Made by a program: the position numbers and the translations under genes | From: Alg239-R122 sp041746135 | GTDB taxonomy: Bacteria; Pseudomonadota; Alphaproteobacteria; Sphingomonadales; Sphingomonadaceae | Reading direction: 5' to 3' | Length of the DNA: 64,000 nucleotides | Assembly (NCBI GenBank): GCA_041746135.1 | Contig: JBGTHQ010000032.1 | Span: 124,001-188,000, forward strand | The notes under the pieces: model-generated | What the model was told of the DNA's origin: nothing | The model's database searches: none | What the model saw: the letters and a program-made list of their open reading frames with translations, nothing else | Shown: positions 8,216-16,300 of the stretch, in pieces | Position numbering within the stretch: the stretch's first letter is position 1 | Layout: the number at the start of each line of letters is the position of its first letter

Positions 8216-10224
8216 TCTGCGGCCTCCAGCATTTCATCTCCATGAAGCAGTTCGGCCGAGCATCGCTGCATCGTGGCGCTGGCCCTTGCAATCGCATTCG
8301 TCAGGTAGAAATCCTTGATCGGATATGTAAGCGTGCCCTCGGGCGAGCCCGCCAGTTTCGGCGGCGCCCATGCGAAATGCGCGAGGCCTTCCTCGCCCAG
8401 CGCAGGCAAAGCCGCGACCATCGCCGCGTGGCAGGCATCGAAGCTGTCGAACGGCAGCGTATGGCCCAGCACATCGGACAGCGCGCGCAGGATCGACCAA
8501 TCCTCGCGCGCATCGCCCGGTGCGAAGACCGCCTTGTTGGAAAACTGGACACGTCCTTCGAGATTAACATAAGTACCATTCTTTTCGGGATAGGCCGCCC
8601 CGGGAAGAATAACATCGGCCGCATGCGCGCCGACATCGCCGTGATGACCGATAAACACTTTGAAACTGCCTTCGAACCGGCTGTAGTCGACTTCATCGGC
8701 GCCCAAGGCGAACAACAGCTTCGGCCTGGCATCGACAATATCTGCCAGTCCCCGCTCTTGCGCATAGCCGAGCATCAGCCCGCCCATGCGCGCGGCAGAA
8801 AGATGCAGCACGTTGAAACCGTTCCAGCCGTCCTTGATCATGCCAAACTTATCCGCGAGTTTCAGCGCCGCGCCGTGGACGCCGTTAACAGCCAATGCAC
8901 CACCGCCCACAATTATTGCGGGCTTGTTGGCGGCTTTCATCACATCGGACAGCGCCTTTGGCAGCTTGCCCAAAACCTTGGCATCTTCGCTCAGCCATTC
9001 AACCTTGTACGTCAGGTCAGTTTGCGGGCCGATCGCAAACACCTTGGCACCGCGCTTGATCGCCTTGCGTATGCGCGTGTTGACCAAGGATGCTTCCCAG
9101 CGCAAATTGGTACCGATAAGCAGGATCGCGTCCGCGTCCTCGATACCGTTTAGGGTGGTGTTGAAATTCACCGCGGCCAGATTACTGGTGTCATAGGCAT
9201 GACCGGTCTGGCGGCCTTCGAGCATGCTCGATCCCATCGCGTTCAGCAGTTCGCGCGCGGCAAACATGGTTTCGCAATCGAGCAGATCGCCGGCAATCGC
9301 CGCAACCGACTGGCCAGCTGTGCTGGCAATTTTAGCGATCGCCGTGAATGCTTCGTCCCAGCTCGCTTCGACCAGCTTGCCCGACTTGCGGATATAGGGC
9401 CGGTCGAGACGGCGGCGCATCAGGCCGTCGATCATGTGGCGGGTCTTGTCGGTCGCCCATTCCTCGTTCACATCGTCATTGATGCGCGGAAGGACACGCA
9501 GCACTTCACGGCCCACGCTATCGAACCGGATATTCGTGCCGACCGCGTCAGACACGTCGATGCCCAGCGTTTTCTTGAGTTCCCACGGACGCGCTTCGAA
9601 CGCATAGGGTTTGGACGTTAGTGCGCCAACCGGGCAAAGATCGACGACATTGCCGCTCAGTTCGCTATGCACGGCGTGTTCCAGATAGCTTGTCACCTGC
9701 ATATTCTCGCCGCGTCCGATCGCGCCGATTTCCTCGACGCCTGCGACTTCCTCGGCAAAACGGATGCAGCGTGTGCAATGGATGCAGCGCGTCATATTGG
9801 TCTTGACGATCGGACCCATATATTTCTCGGTCACCGCGCGCTTATTCTCTTCATAGCGCGATCCGCCGCGGCCATAGGCCATGGCCTGGTCCTGCAAATC
9901 GCACTCGCCGCCCTGATCGCAAATCGGGCAATCGAGCGGATGGTTGATCAGCAGAAACTCCATCACGCCCTCGCGCGCTTTCTTGACCATTTCGCTGTCG
10001 GTGCGGATTTCTTGGCCCTCGGTGGCGGGAAGCGCGCAGGATGCCTGCGGCTTTGGTGGTCCAGGTTTGACTTCGACGAGACACATGCGGCAATTGCCCG
10101 CTATGGACAACCGCTCATGATAGCAAAAACGCGGGATTTCCTTGCCCGCAAGCTCCGCCGCCTGCAATACGGTCGCGCCTTGAGGAACTTCGATTTCCAC
10201 GCCATCTACGGTGACTTTTGGCAT
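8212..10224 (-). CDS. nuoG: NADH-quinone oxidoreductase subunit G
   Basis: Largest peripheral-arm subunit (670 aa) with an N-terminal 2Fe-2S ferredoxin domain (Cys34, 45, 48, 63), the His95/Cys99/102/108 site for N5, and Cys147/150/153 plus Cys197 for N4. The remaining part is a molybdopterin-oxidoreductase-like fold that binds no cofactor in this family. The first ATG (10222-10224) overlaps the stop of the embedded exported protein gene (TAATG), so nuoG translation probably depends on ribosomes finishing that gene rather than nuoF, which is unusual. Confidence 0.97.
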   Translation of the reverse strand: MPKVTVDGVEIEVPQGATVLQAAELAGKEIPRFCYHERLSIAGNCRMCLVEVKPGPPKPQASCALPATEGQEIRTDSEMVKKAREGVMEFLLINHPLDCPICDQGGECDLQDQAMAYGRGGSRYEENKRAVTEKYMGPIVKTNMTRCIHCTRCIRFAEEVAGVEEIGAIGRGENMQVTSYLEHAVHSELSGNVVDLCPVGALTSKPYAFEARPWELKKTLGIDVSDAVGTNIRFDSVGREVLRVLPRINDDVNEEWATDKTRHMIDGLMRRRLDRPYIRKSGKLVEASWDEAFTAIAKIASTAGQSVAAIAGDLLDCETMFAARELLNAMGSSMLEGRQTGHAYDTSNLAAVNFNTTLNGIEDADAILLIGTNLRWEASLVNTRIRKAIKRGAKVFAIGPQTDLTYKVEWLSEDAKVLGKLPKALSDVMKAANKPAIIVGGGALAVNGVHGAALKLADKFGMIKDGWNGFNVLHLSAARMGGLMLGYAQERGLADIVDARPKLLFALGADEVDYSRFEGSFKVFIGHHGDVGAHAADVILPGAAYPEKNGTYVNLEGRVQFSNKAVFAPGDAREDWSILRALSDVLGHTLPFDSFDACHAAMVAALPALGEEGLAHFAWAPPKLAGSPEGTLTYPIKDFYLTNAIARASATMQRCSAELLHGDEMLEAAE

Positions 10225-10916
10225 TATTTGCGTTCCTGCATATCCAAAGCCCGGGCTCGATGATAAACCGGCTCGGCAAATGCGCTAGCAAGAAGATCCT
10301 GTGTCAACTTTAATTCCACACCTTCTGTGAGGCAGGGTCCCAATGCCGACATAAGTTTCTTCGTCGCTTTGTTAGCTTCGCTAGTTCCAGATTTAGCTAA
10401 GACGAGATTGGCAGCATCAATTGGCTGAGCATTAACGACGCAGTCTCCAAACTGATAAAGCCCCAGCTGCATCGCGTCTCCGGTTGATTCTGTATCAACG
10501 ACATCGTAACTAGCAAGTGACCAAGGATTGGCGTTTTTAAGATCGGCCGGTTGTATTTTCCGGAGCTCTTTTCTGGCAAGCGTTCGCGCAAGCGCAATGC
10601 GGAAAGCTCGAGGAGTAAATCGCAATTCAGCCGATCCAGGTGTAACGAACTGTTTGTCATCATCCATGCAAATGCTGAAATCACCTTCGTTACTGACAAG
10701 CAGCTTACTTTCTGCGGCAGAGCCGGGAAGTGCTCGCATAACCCGATCTGCAAATGGTCCTCGGCGTCCGGCAACACACTCGACTACAATTTCAACAATT
10801 TTGTCGGCATCCTCTGCTCCTGCGTTTTTACCTAAGCGACTGCCAGTCATTTGCGCTTGGGCAGACGTTGCGAAGATTGAAACAATGACAATTGACCCTA
10901 TGAATAGTTTTTTCAT
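10224..10916 (-). CDS. Exported protein of unknown function embedded in the nuo operon, internal duplication
   Basis: 230 aa and not part of canonical complex I. Residues 1-21 form a clear Sec signal peptide (Lys-Lys, hydrophobic core, SAQA cleavage site). The mature part is two related halves. Half 1 has Cys47 and Cys83, half 2 has Cys159 and Cys195; both pairs are exactly 36 residues apart, and each half continues with a similar strand-helix stretch (ELRFTPRAFRIALA versus ELKLTQDLLASAFA). The simplest reading is a periplasmic tandem-domain protein with one disulfide per domain. The gene overlaps nuoF by four bases (ATGA) and nuoG by one (TAATG), so it is fully coupled. It reads more AT-rich than its neighbours. 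I do not know its function; complex I maturation or envelope sensing are only guesses. Confidence 0.85.
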   Translation of the reverse strand: MKKLFIGSIVIVSIFATSAQAQMTGSRLGKNAGAEDADKIVEIVVECVAGRRGPFADRVMRALPGSAAESKLLVSNEGDFSICMDDDKQFVTPGSAELRFTPRAFRIALARTLARKELRKIQPADLKNANPWSLASYDVVDTESTGDAMQLGLYQFGDCVVNAQPIDAANLVLAKSGTSEANKATKKLMSALGPCLTEGVELKLTQDLLASAFAEPVYHRARALDMQERK

Positions 10917-12238
10917 TCCGCAGCCTCCATAATATGTTCGCCGCCATGATTTTCGCGGATGCGGCGCTCCATTTCAGGGCGGAAATGTTTGATGAGGCCC
11001 TGAATCGGCCAAGCCGCTGCATCGCCGAGTGCGCAGATGGTGTGGCCTTCGACCTGTTTCGTGACTTCGTACAGCGTATCGATATCCGCGATATCGGCAT
11101 CGCCAGTGCGCATTTTTTCCATGACGCGCCACATCCAGCCCGTGCCTTCACGGCATGGCGTGCACTGGCCGCAGCTTTCGTGCTTGTAGAAATAGCTGAT
11201 ACGCGAAATTGCCTGGATGATATCGGTCGATTTATCCATCACGATCACCGCCGCCGTGCCGAGGCCGGAACCCACATCTTTCAGGCCGTCGAAATCCATC
11301 GGCGCGTCCATAATCTCTTTGGCGGGTACCAGCGGGACCGACGAACCGCCCGGAATGACCGCCAGCAGGTTATCCCAGCCCCCGGTAATGCCGCCGCAAT
11401 GTCTTTCTATGAGGTCGCGGAACGGGATCGACATCGCTTCCTCGACCACGCACGGTTTTTCGACATGGCCGGAAATCTGGAATAGCTTGGTACCTTTGTT
11501 ATTCTCGCGCCCGAAACTGGAAAACCACGCCGCGCCGCGCCGTAAAATCGTGGGCACGACGGCAATCGATTCGACATTATTAACCGTGGTCGGACAGCCA
11601 TAAAGACCTGCTCCCGCAGGAAAGGGGGGTTTCAGGCGCGGCTGGCCTTTCTTACCTTCCAGGCTTTCGATCATCGCGGTTTCTTCACCGCAAATATAGG
11701 CGCCTGCGCCGCGGTGAACAAACACATCGAAATCATAACCGGATTTGGCAGCATTCTTGCCGATCAGGCCTGCATCATAAGCCTCGGCCACTGCCTTTTC
11801 TAGCGCGATCGCTTCAGCAATATATTCGCCCCGAATATAGATATAGGCGGCACGCGCGCGCATCGCGAAACCGGCGACCAAAGCGCCCTCGATCAGCTTG
11901 TGCGGATCGTTGCGCAGAATTTCGCGGTCCTTACAACTGCCCGGCTCGGATTCATCGGCATTGATGACGAGAAAGCTCGGCCGCGGATTGCCGTGCCTGT
12001 CTTTCGGCGCTTCTTTTGGCATAAACGACCATTTGAGGCCGGTGGGGAAACCCGCGCCGCCACGTCCGCGCAGCCCCGACGCCTTCATTTCCTCGATAAT
12101 CGCGTCATTGCCTCGTGCGATCAGGCCTTTTGTATCGTCCCAGTCGCCGCGCTCCTGCGCCGCTTTCAAGCCGGACGACTGAAACCCGTAGACATTGGTA
12201 AAGATGCGATCTTTGTCTTGCAGAAAGTCAAAGCTCAT
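10913..12238 (-). CDS. nuoF: NADH-quinone oxidoreductase subunit F (NADH-binding)
   Basis: 51-kDa flavoprotein subunit, 441 aa, which oxidises NADH through FMN and passes electrons to cluster N3. The glycine-rich NADH/FMN motif GRGGAGFPTG lies at residues 58-67, a second FMN motif reads GAGAYICGEETAMIESLEG, and the 4Fe-4S ligands are in ESCGQCTPCREGTG with a later Cys. The ATG at 12236-12238 overlaps the stop of the 51-residue microprotein gene (ATGA). The frame stays open for 59 codons upstream but that is a shadow of the small gene. Confidence 0.97.
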   Translation of the reverse strand: MSFDFLQDKDRIFTNVYGFQSSGLKAAQERGDWDDTKGLIARGNDAIIEEMKASGLRGRGGAGFPTGLKWSFMPKEAPKDRHGNPRPSFLVINADESEPGSCKDREILRNDPHKLIEGALVAGFAMRARAAYIYIRGEYIAEAIALEKAVAEAYDAGLIGKNAAKSGYDFDVFVHRGAGAYICGEETAMIESLEGKKGQPRLKPPFPAGAGLYGCPTTVNNVESIAVVPTILRRGAAWFSSFGRENNKGTKLFQISGHVEKPCVVEEAMSIPFRDLIERHCGGITGGWDNLLAVIPGGSSVPLVPAKEIMDAPMDFDGLKDVGSGLGTAAVIVMDKSTDIIQAISRISYFYKHESCGQCTPCREGTGWMWRVMEKMRTGDADIADIDTLYEVTKQVEGHTICALGDAAAWPIQGLIKHFRPEMERRIRENHGGEHIMEAAE

Positions 12239-12390
12239 ACAGTGCCTCCACCGATGGTGAAATACAGGACGGCGGCAATGATGATGGCGCCGATAATGCC
12301 GATTGTCTTCAACATACCGGTCAGCACCTTGAACGCGATGACAATCAGGACGAGGCCGACAATGAGAGGAAGAATGGCTTCCATCACCAT
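12235..12390 (-). CDS. 51-residue membrane microprotein between nuoE and nuoF
   Basis: A short frame of 51 codons fills the whole space between nuoE and nuoF. The peptide has two hydrophobic stretches (PLIVGLVLIVIAF and IIGAIIIAAVLYF) joined by a short basic hinge KVLTGMLKTIG, so it is a two-helix or hairpin membrane peptide. Its stop overlaps the nuoF ATG (ATGA). Start candidates are ATG 12390, GTG 12387 and ATG 12384; the last overlaps the nuoE stop as TGATG. Junctions on both sides are those of a translated, coupled cistron, and no intergenic space is left if it is accepted. I do not recognise a named family. Confidence 0.8.
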   Translation of the reverse strand: MVMEAILPLIVGLVLIVIAFKVLTGMLKTIGIIGAIIIAAVLYFTIGGGTV

Positions 12391-13049
12391 GCGCTCCGGT
12401 AATCATGGTTCGCATCGACCATCTGTTTGAGCGTGGTCGGCCCGCCTTCGGGCTCGCTGGTCTTGCGGCCGATTTGCGAGCCGGGCGTGACTGCCTTGCC
12501 GCCAGCCAGGTCTTCGAGAATTCGGGTGGTGATATCGTAATTCAGGTCTTCGAAATTTTCGTCGTTAATCTGGACCATTGGCGCATTGGCGCAATTGCCC
12601 ATGCATTCGACCTCGGTCAGCGTGAACAGGCCGTCGGGCGTAGTCTTGCCCTTTACCATACCCTTGTTCCTGCAAGCCGCCATGACATCGTCCGACCCGC
12701 GGAGCATGCACGGCGTGGTGCCGCAGACCTGGACATGATATTTGCCGACGGGCACGAGGTTGTACATGGTATAGAAGCTCACGACTTCGTACGCGCGCAT
12801 ATAGGGCATATTGAGATAGGCCGCGACATATTCGATCACCGGTACAGGCAACCAGCCCTGCGTTTGCGTATCCGCCCCCACCTGCCGCTGGGCCAGATCG
12901 AGCAGCGGCATCACCGCGCTGCGCTGACGCCCCTCGGGATAGCGCGTGATATAGACTTTCGCAGCCTTGTCGTTATCGGAGGTAAAGGCAAAATTGCCCC
13001 AGCGTGCGCGAACTTCGGCCTCGTCGGGAATGTTGGGTGTATCAGCCAT
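12384..13049 (-). CDS. nuoE: NADH-quinone oxidoreductase subunit E (2Fe-2S)
   Basis: 24-kDa subunit, 221 aa, thioredoxin-like fold holding cluster N1a. Ligands are Cys109 and Cys114 (CGTTPC) and Cys149 and Cys153 (CMGNC). An N-terminal helical bundle precedes this domain and a basic C-terminal extension of about 45 residues follows it. I chose ATG 13047-13049 (MADTPNIPDE); the TTG at 13076 only adds nine residues without family support. Located 30 bases after nuoD. Confidence 0.97.
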   Translation of the reverse strand: MADTPNIPDEAEVRARWGNFAFTSDNDKAAKVYITRYPEGRQRSAVMPLLDLAQRQVGADTQTQGWLPVPVIEYVAAYLNMPYMRAYEVVSFYTMYNLVPVGKYHVQVCGTTPCMLRGSDDVMAACRNKGMVKGKTTPDGLFTLTEVECMGNCANAPMVQINDENFEDLNYDITTRILEDLAGGKAVTPGSQIGRKTSEPEGGPTTLKQMVDANHDYRSAW

Positions 13050-13079
13050 TAACCGATCTTTCTGTAAATTTTTCAAAGA

Positions 13080-14312
13080 TCACCGGTCACACTCCCCGAA
13101 CACAACGTCGATTGCGCCCAGAATTGCAGTAGCATCGGGCAACATATGACCTTTGCACATAAAGTCCATCGCCTGCAGGTGACTGAACGCGGTCGGACGA
13201 ATTTTGCAGCGATAGGGCTTGTTGCTGCCGTCGCTGACCAGATAGACGCCAAACTCGCCTTTGGGGCTTTCGGTCGCAACATAGACTTCGCCAGCCGGGA
13301 CATGGAAGCCTTCGGTATAAAGTTTGAAGTGGTGAATCAATGCTTCCATCGATTGCTTCATCTCGCCGCGTTTGGGCGGAACGATCTTGCGGTCGGAAGA
13401 CGCGATCGGGCCTTCGGGCATGTTGTTGAGGCACTGGCGCATGATCCGCGCGCTCTGCCGCACTTCCTCGACCCGAACCATGAAGCGGTCATAGCAATCG
13501 CCCTTGGTGCCGACGGGAACGTCGAATTCCATGCGCTCATACACGTCATAAGGTTGCGACTTGCGCAGGTCCCATGCAATCCCGCTGCCGCGGATCATCG
13601 GGCCGGAAAAACCCCATTTGACTGCATCGTCCTTGCTCACCACGGCGATATCGACATTGCGCTGTTTGAAAATGCGGTTGCCGGTGACAAGGCTCATCGC
13701 ATCCTCGAACAGTTTCGGAAAAGTGTCGAGCCAATCGGCCAGATCGGTCAGCAGTTTGAGTGGCACATCCTGATGCACGCCGCCCGGGCGGAAATATGCG
13801 CTGTGCATGCGCGCGCCCGATGCGCGTTCGAAGAAGTTGAGACAATCCTCTCGGATTTCGAATACCCACAGGTTCGGCGTCATCGCGCCCACATCCATGA
13901 CATGCGCGCCGATATTCAACATATGGTTGCAGATGCGGGTCAGCTCGGCAAACAGCACGCGCAAATATTGCGCGCGGATCGGCACTTCGAGATCGAGCAG
14001 CTTCTCGATCGCCAACACGTAGCTATATTCCTGAGCCAGCGGGGAGCAATAATCGAGCCGGTCGAAATAGGGGAGCGCCTGCAGATAGGTTTTATACTCG
14101 ATCAGCTTTTCGGTGCCGCGGTGGAGCAGGCCGATATGCGGATCGATCCGTTCGATAATCTCGCCGTCCAGCTCCATTACCATGCGCAGCACGCCGTGCG
14201 CGGCCGGATGTTGCGGCCCGAAATTGATCGTGTAATTCTGGATTTCAGTATCGCCCACCGTGGGATCTACGGCATCTTCTAGACCCAGTGTTTCTTCAAG
14301 ATAATCGGCCAT
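13080..14312 (-). CDS. nuoD: NADH-quinone oxidoreductase subunit D
   Basis: 49-kDa subunit, 410 aa, related to the large subunit of NiFe hydrogenases; together with NuoB it forms the quinone pocket. Diagnostic parts are the N-terminal NFGPQHPAAHGVLR, HIGLLHRGTEKLIE, and the C-terminal DVVFGECDR that replaces the hydrogenase metal ligands. It has a separate nuoC gene, as in most alphaproteobacteria, and overlaps its stop by one base (TAATG). A 378-codon open frame on the opposite strand is a compositional shadow. Confidence 0.98.
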   Translation of the reverse strand: MADYLEETLGLEDAVDPTVGDTEIQNYTINFGPQHPAAHGVLRMVMELDGEIIERIDPHIGLLHRGTEKLIEYKTYLQALPYFDRLDYCSPLAQEYSYVLAIEKLLDLEVPIRAQYLRVLFAELTRICNHMLNIGAHVMDVGAMTPNLWVFEIREDCLNFFERASGARMHSAYFRPGGVHQDVPLKLLTDLADWLDTFPKLFEDAMSLVTGNRIFKQRNVDIAVVSKDDAVKWGFSGPMIRGSGIAWDLRKSQPYDVYERMEFDVPVGTKGDCYDRFMVRVEEVRQSARIMRQCLNNMPEGPIASSDRKIVPPKRGEMKQSMEALIHHFKLYTEGFHVPAGEVYVATESPKGEFGVYLVSDGSNKPYRCKIRPTAFSHLQAMDFMCKGHMLPDATAILGAIDVVFGECDR

Positions 14313-15223
14313 TACGATTTATCCCTCATCGGCTTTTTGGCAGCAGGTTTTTTGCGAGCAGAAGGCTTCGTACCCGGCTGGGCCGCGGACTTGCTGACCT
14401 TTGCCTTGGTGGTCTTTGGTTTGTTCGCACCGGCACCTTGCTTGGCATTCCCGCCTTTGGTCCGTTCGGGTGCAGGCGTTTTCGCGTTGCTGTCCTCTTG
14501 CGCCGGACTGCCGTCGGATTCGTGCTTCGCCGCCGCCTTGTCGGTTTTCTTGCCCGCGCCGGTTTCCGATGGGCTATCCGTAGTTTTGGGCTTGTCGACA
14601 TGCGGCGGACCGCGATCGGCTTTCTCATCGCCGGGCAAGATGTAATCCGCACCCTCCCAGGGCGACATGAAATCGAAATTGCGAAAGTCCTGCGCCAGCT
14701 TGACCGGCTCATACACAACGCGCTTCTGTTCTTCGGAATAGCGCATTTCGACATAGCCGGTGAGCGGAAAATCCTTGCGGAAAGGATGCCCGCGAAAACC
14801 GTAGTCGGTCAGAATGCGGCGCAGATCGGGGTTGCCCGCGAACAGAACGCCGTACATGTCGTAGACTTCGCGTTCGAGCCATCCGGCCACCGGCCAGATA
14901 TGCGTAACAGTCGGCACCGGTGTATCTTCGTCGGTGCTGACTTTTATGCGGATACGGTGGTTTTTGGTGAGGCTAAGCAGATGATAGCAAATCTCGAAAC
15001 GCTCGGCGCGATCAGGATAATCTACGCCCGCAATTTCCACCAGTTGCTGGTAATCATGCTGGCTGCGCAGCAGTTCGAGCGCGTCGGCAATATCGGCGCG
15101 GTTTACGATAAGGCTGATTTCATCATAAGCTTCGAAACTATCAACAACCATAGTGCCGAGTGATTTGGAGAGCATTGCAATAACGCCGTCGTTGCTTGCG
15201 ATTTTGGGAGCCGAATTTGCCAT
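14312..15223 (-). CDS. nuoC: NADH-quinone oxidoreductase subunit C with long basic tail
   Basis: 30-kDa subunit, here 303 aa. Residues 1 to about 201 are the conserved domain: the signature EREVYDMYGVLFAGNPDLRR, then LTDYGFRGHPFRKDFPL. Residues 202-303 are a low-complexity Lys/Ala/Pro/Thr tail ending in KKPAAKKPMRDKS, with no predicted fold and a strong positive charge. The core ends where shorter NuoC proteins end, so the tail is an addition. The start is ATG 15223, one base after nuoB; it overlaps nuoD at its stop. Confidence 0.97.
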   Translation of the reverse strand: MANSAPKIASNDGVIAMLSKSLGTMVVDSFEAYDEISLIVNRADIADALELLRSQHDYQQLVEIAGVDYPDRAERFEICYHLLSLTKNHRIRIKVSTDEDTPVPTVTHIWPVAGWLEREVYDMYGVLFAGNPDLRRILTDYGFRGHPFRKDFPLTGYVEMRYSEEQKRVVYEPVKLAQDFRNFDFMSPWEGADYILPGDEKADRGPPHVDKPKTTDSPSETGAGKKTDKAAAKHESDGSPAQEDSNAKTPAPERTKGGNAKQGAGANKPKTTKAKVSKSAAQPGTKPSARKKPAAKKPMRDKS

Positions 15224-15224
15224 G

Positions 15225-15788
15225 TTACCGCTCGATCGTCCCTACCCGGCGGATTTTCCGCTGGAGCTGCATTACACCGTAAAGCAAGGCTTCTGCCGTG
15301 GGCGGGCATCCCGGCACGTAAATGTCCACCGGTACGATGCGGTCGCATCCGCGCACCACCGAATAGCTGTAATGGTAATAGCCGCCGCCATTGGCGCAGC
15401 TGCCCATCGAAATAACATATTTGGGCTCCGACATCTGATCGTAAACGCGGCGCAGAGCCGGGGCCATCTTGTTGCACAGCGTACCGGCCACGATCATCAC
15501 ATCGCTTTGCCGCGGGCTGGCGCGCGGGGCAACGCCAAACCGCTCCATATCGTAGCGCGGCATATTGACGTGGATCATCTCGACCGCGCAGCAGGCAAGT
15601 CCGAACGTCATCCACCACAGCGAGCCCGTGCGTGCCCATTGGAACAGGTCTTCGGTCGACGTGACGAGAAAACCCTTGTCATTGACCTCGGCATTCAGAT
15701 CATTGAAAAACGCGTGATCGGGCGGCGTCTGGTCGACCGCGGCATTACCCGAACCCGGCTGCCTTAAGATTGCATTGCTGTCGGTCAT
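15225..15788 (-). CDS. nuoB: NADH-quinone oxidoreductase subunit B (N2 cluster)
   Basis: PSST subunit, 187 aa, that holds the terminal 4Fe-4S cluster N2 and hands electrons to quinone. The tandem cysteines Cys66-Cys67 (LACCAVEM) together with Cys131 (GSCANGGG) and Cys161 (VPGCPPTAEALL) are all present. I start at ATG 15788 (MTDSNAILRQ), two bases after the nuoA stop; the longer frame runs back into nuoA and is not supported. An N-terminal hydrophilic extension of about 35 residues precedes the conserved domain. Confidence 0.97.
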   Translation of the reverse strand: MTDSNAILRQPGSGNAAVDQTPPDHAFFNDLNAEVNDKGFLVTSTEDLFQWARTGSLWWMTFGLACCAVEMIHVNMPRYDMERFGVAPRASPRQSDVMIVAGTLCNKMAPALRRVYDQMSEPKYVISMGSCANGGGYYHYSYSVVRGCDRIVPVDIYVPGCPPTAEALLYGVMQLQRKIRRVGTIER

Positions 15789-15790
15789 GT

Positions 15791-16165
15791 TTACTCCCAA
15801 TCCAGCGCGCCCATTTTCCAGGCATAGGCAAAACCGATAATCAGTTCGAGCAGGAACACCATCATCGTCGCCCATCCCGTCCAGCCGATTTCACCCAGCG
15901 AAACGGCCCATGGGAAAAGGAACGCGGCCTCCAGATCGAAGATGATGAAGAGGATGGCGACGAGGTAGAAACGCACATCGAACTGGCTACGCGAATCCTC
16001 AAAAGCCGGAAATCCGCATTCATATTCGGTAAGTTTGTTGACCGTCGGCTGATGCGTGCCGGTCAAGCGCGAGACGCCCATCGGCAAGAACACGAAGGCG
16101 GCGGAAAGGAACACCGCGATGCCGAGAAACAAAAGGATCGGCAGATATTGTGAAAGCTCGGTCAA
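15791..16165 (-). CDS. nuoA: NADH-quinone oxidoreductase subunit A
   Basis: ND3 subunit, 124 aa with three membrane helices; the loop after helix 1 contains KLTEYECGFPAFEDSR with the conserved cysteine and acidic residues. First gene of the nuo operon. The start is TTG at 16163-16165, preceded at about seven bases by AGGAA (16172-16176 on the plus strand as ttcct), so the rare start has a reasonable ribosome binding site. No ATG fits the conserved N-terminus. Confidence 0.96.
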   Translation of the reverse strand: MTELSQYLPILLFLGIAVFLSAAFVFLPMGVSRLTGTHQPTVNKLTEYECGFPAFEDSRSQFDVRFYLVAILFIIFDLEAAFLFPWAVSLGEIGWTGWATMMVFLLELIIGFAYAWKMGALDWE

Positions 16166-16300
16166 AAACGGTTCCTACTTGCACCCACTAGAATCTGCGG
16201 GATAATGGCCTGCTTCTAAGCCTCTGCCTGCATGCAAGCAAGTGTTTGGGCAGTTTTTTTTAGAGCAAGTTCGATTGCATGAAATGCCACGCCCGGGGCG
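16166..16300 (-). promoter_or_regulatory. Upstream region of the nuo operon
   Basis: The only sizeable space ahead of nuoA, 135 bases between suhB and nuoA, both on the minus strand. It should contain the operon promoter. It includes an A-rich run (T-run on the plus strand near 16254-16261) and a repeat-like GCATGCA element near 16230. I could not identify a convincing -35/-10 pair or a terminator for suhB. Confidence 0.4.

Noticed and set aside
13146..14282. 378-codon open frame on the plus strand
   Set aside because: Opposite nuoD, no recognisable domain, no ribosome binding site; composition effect.
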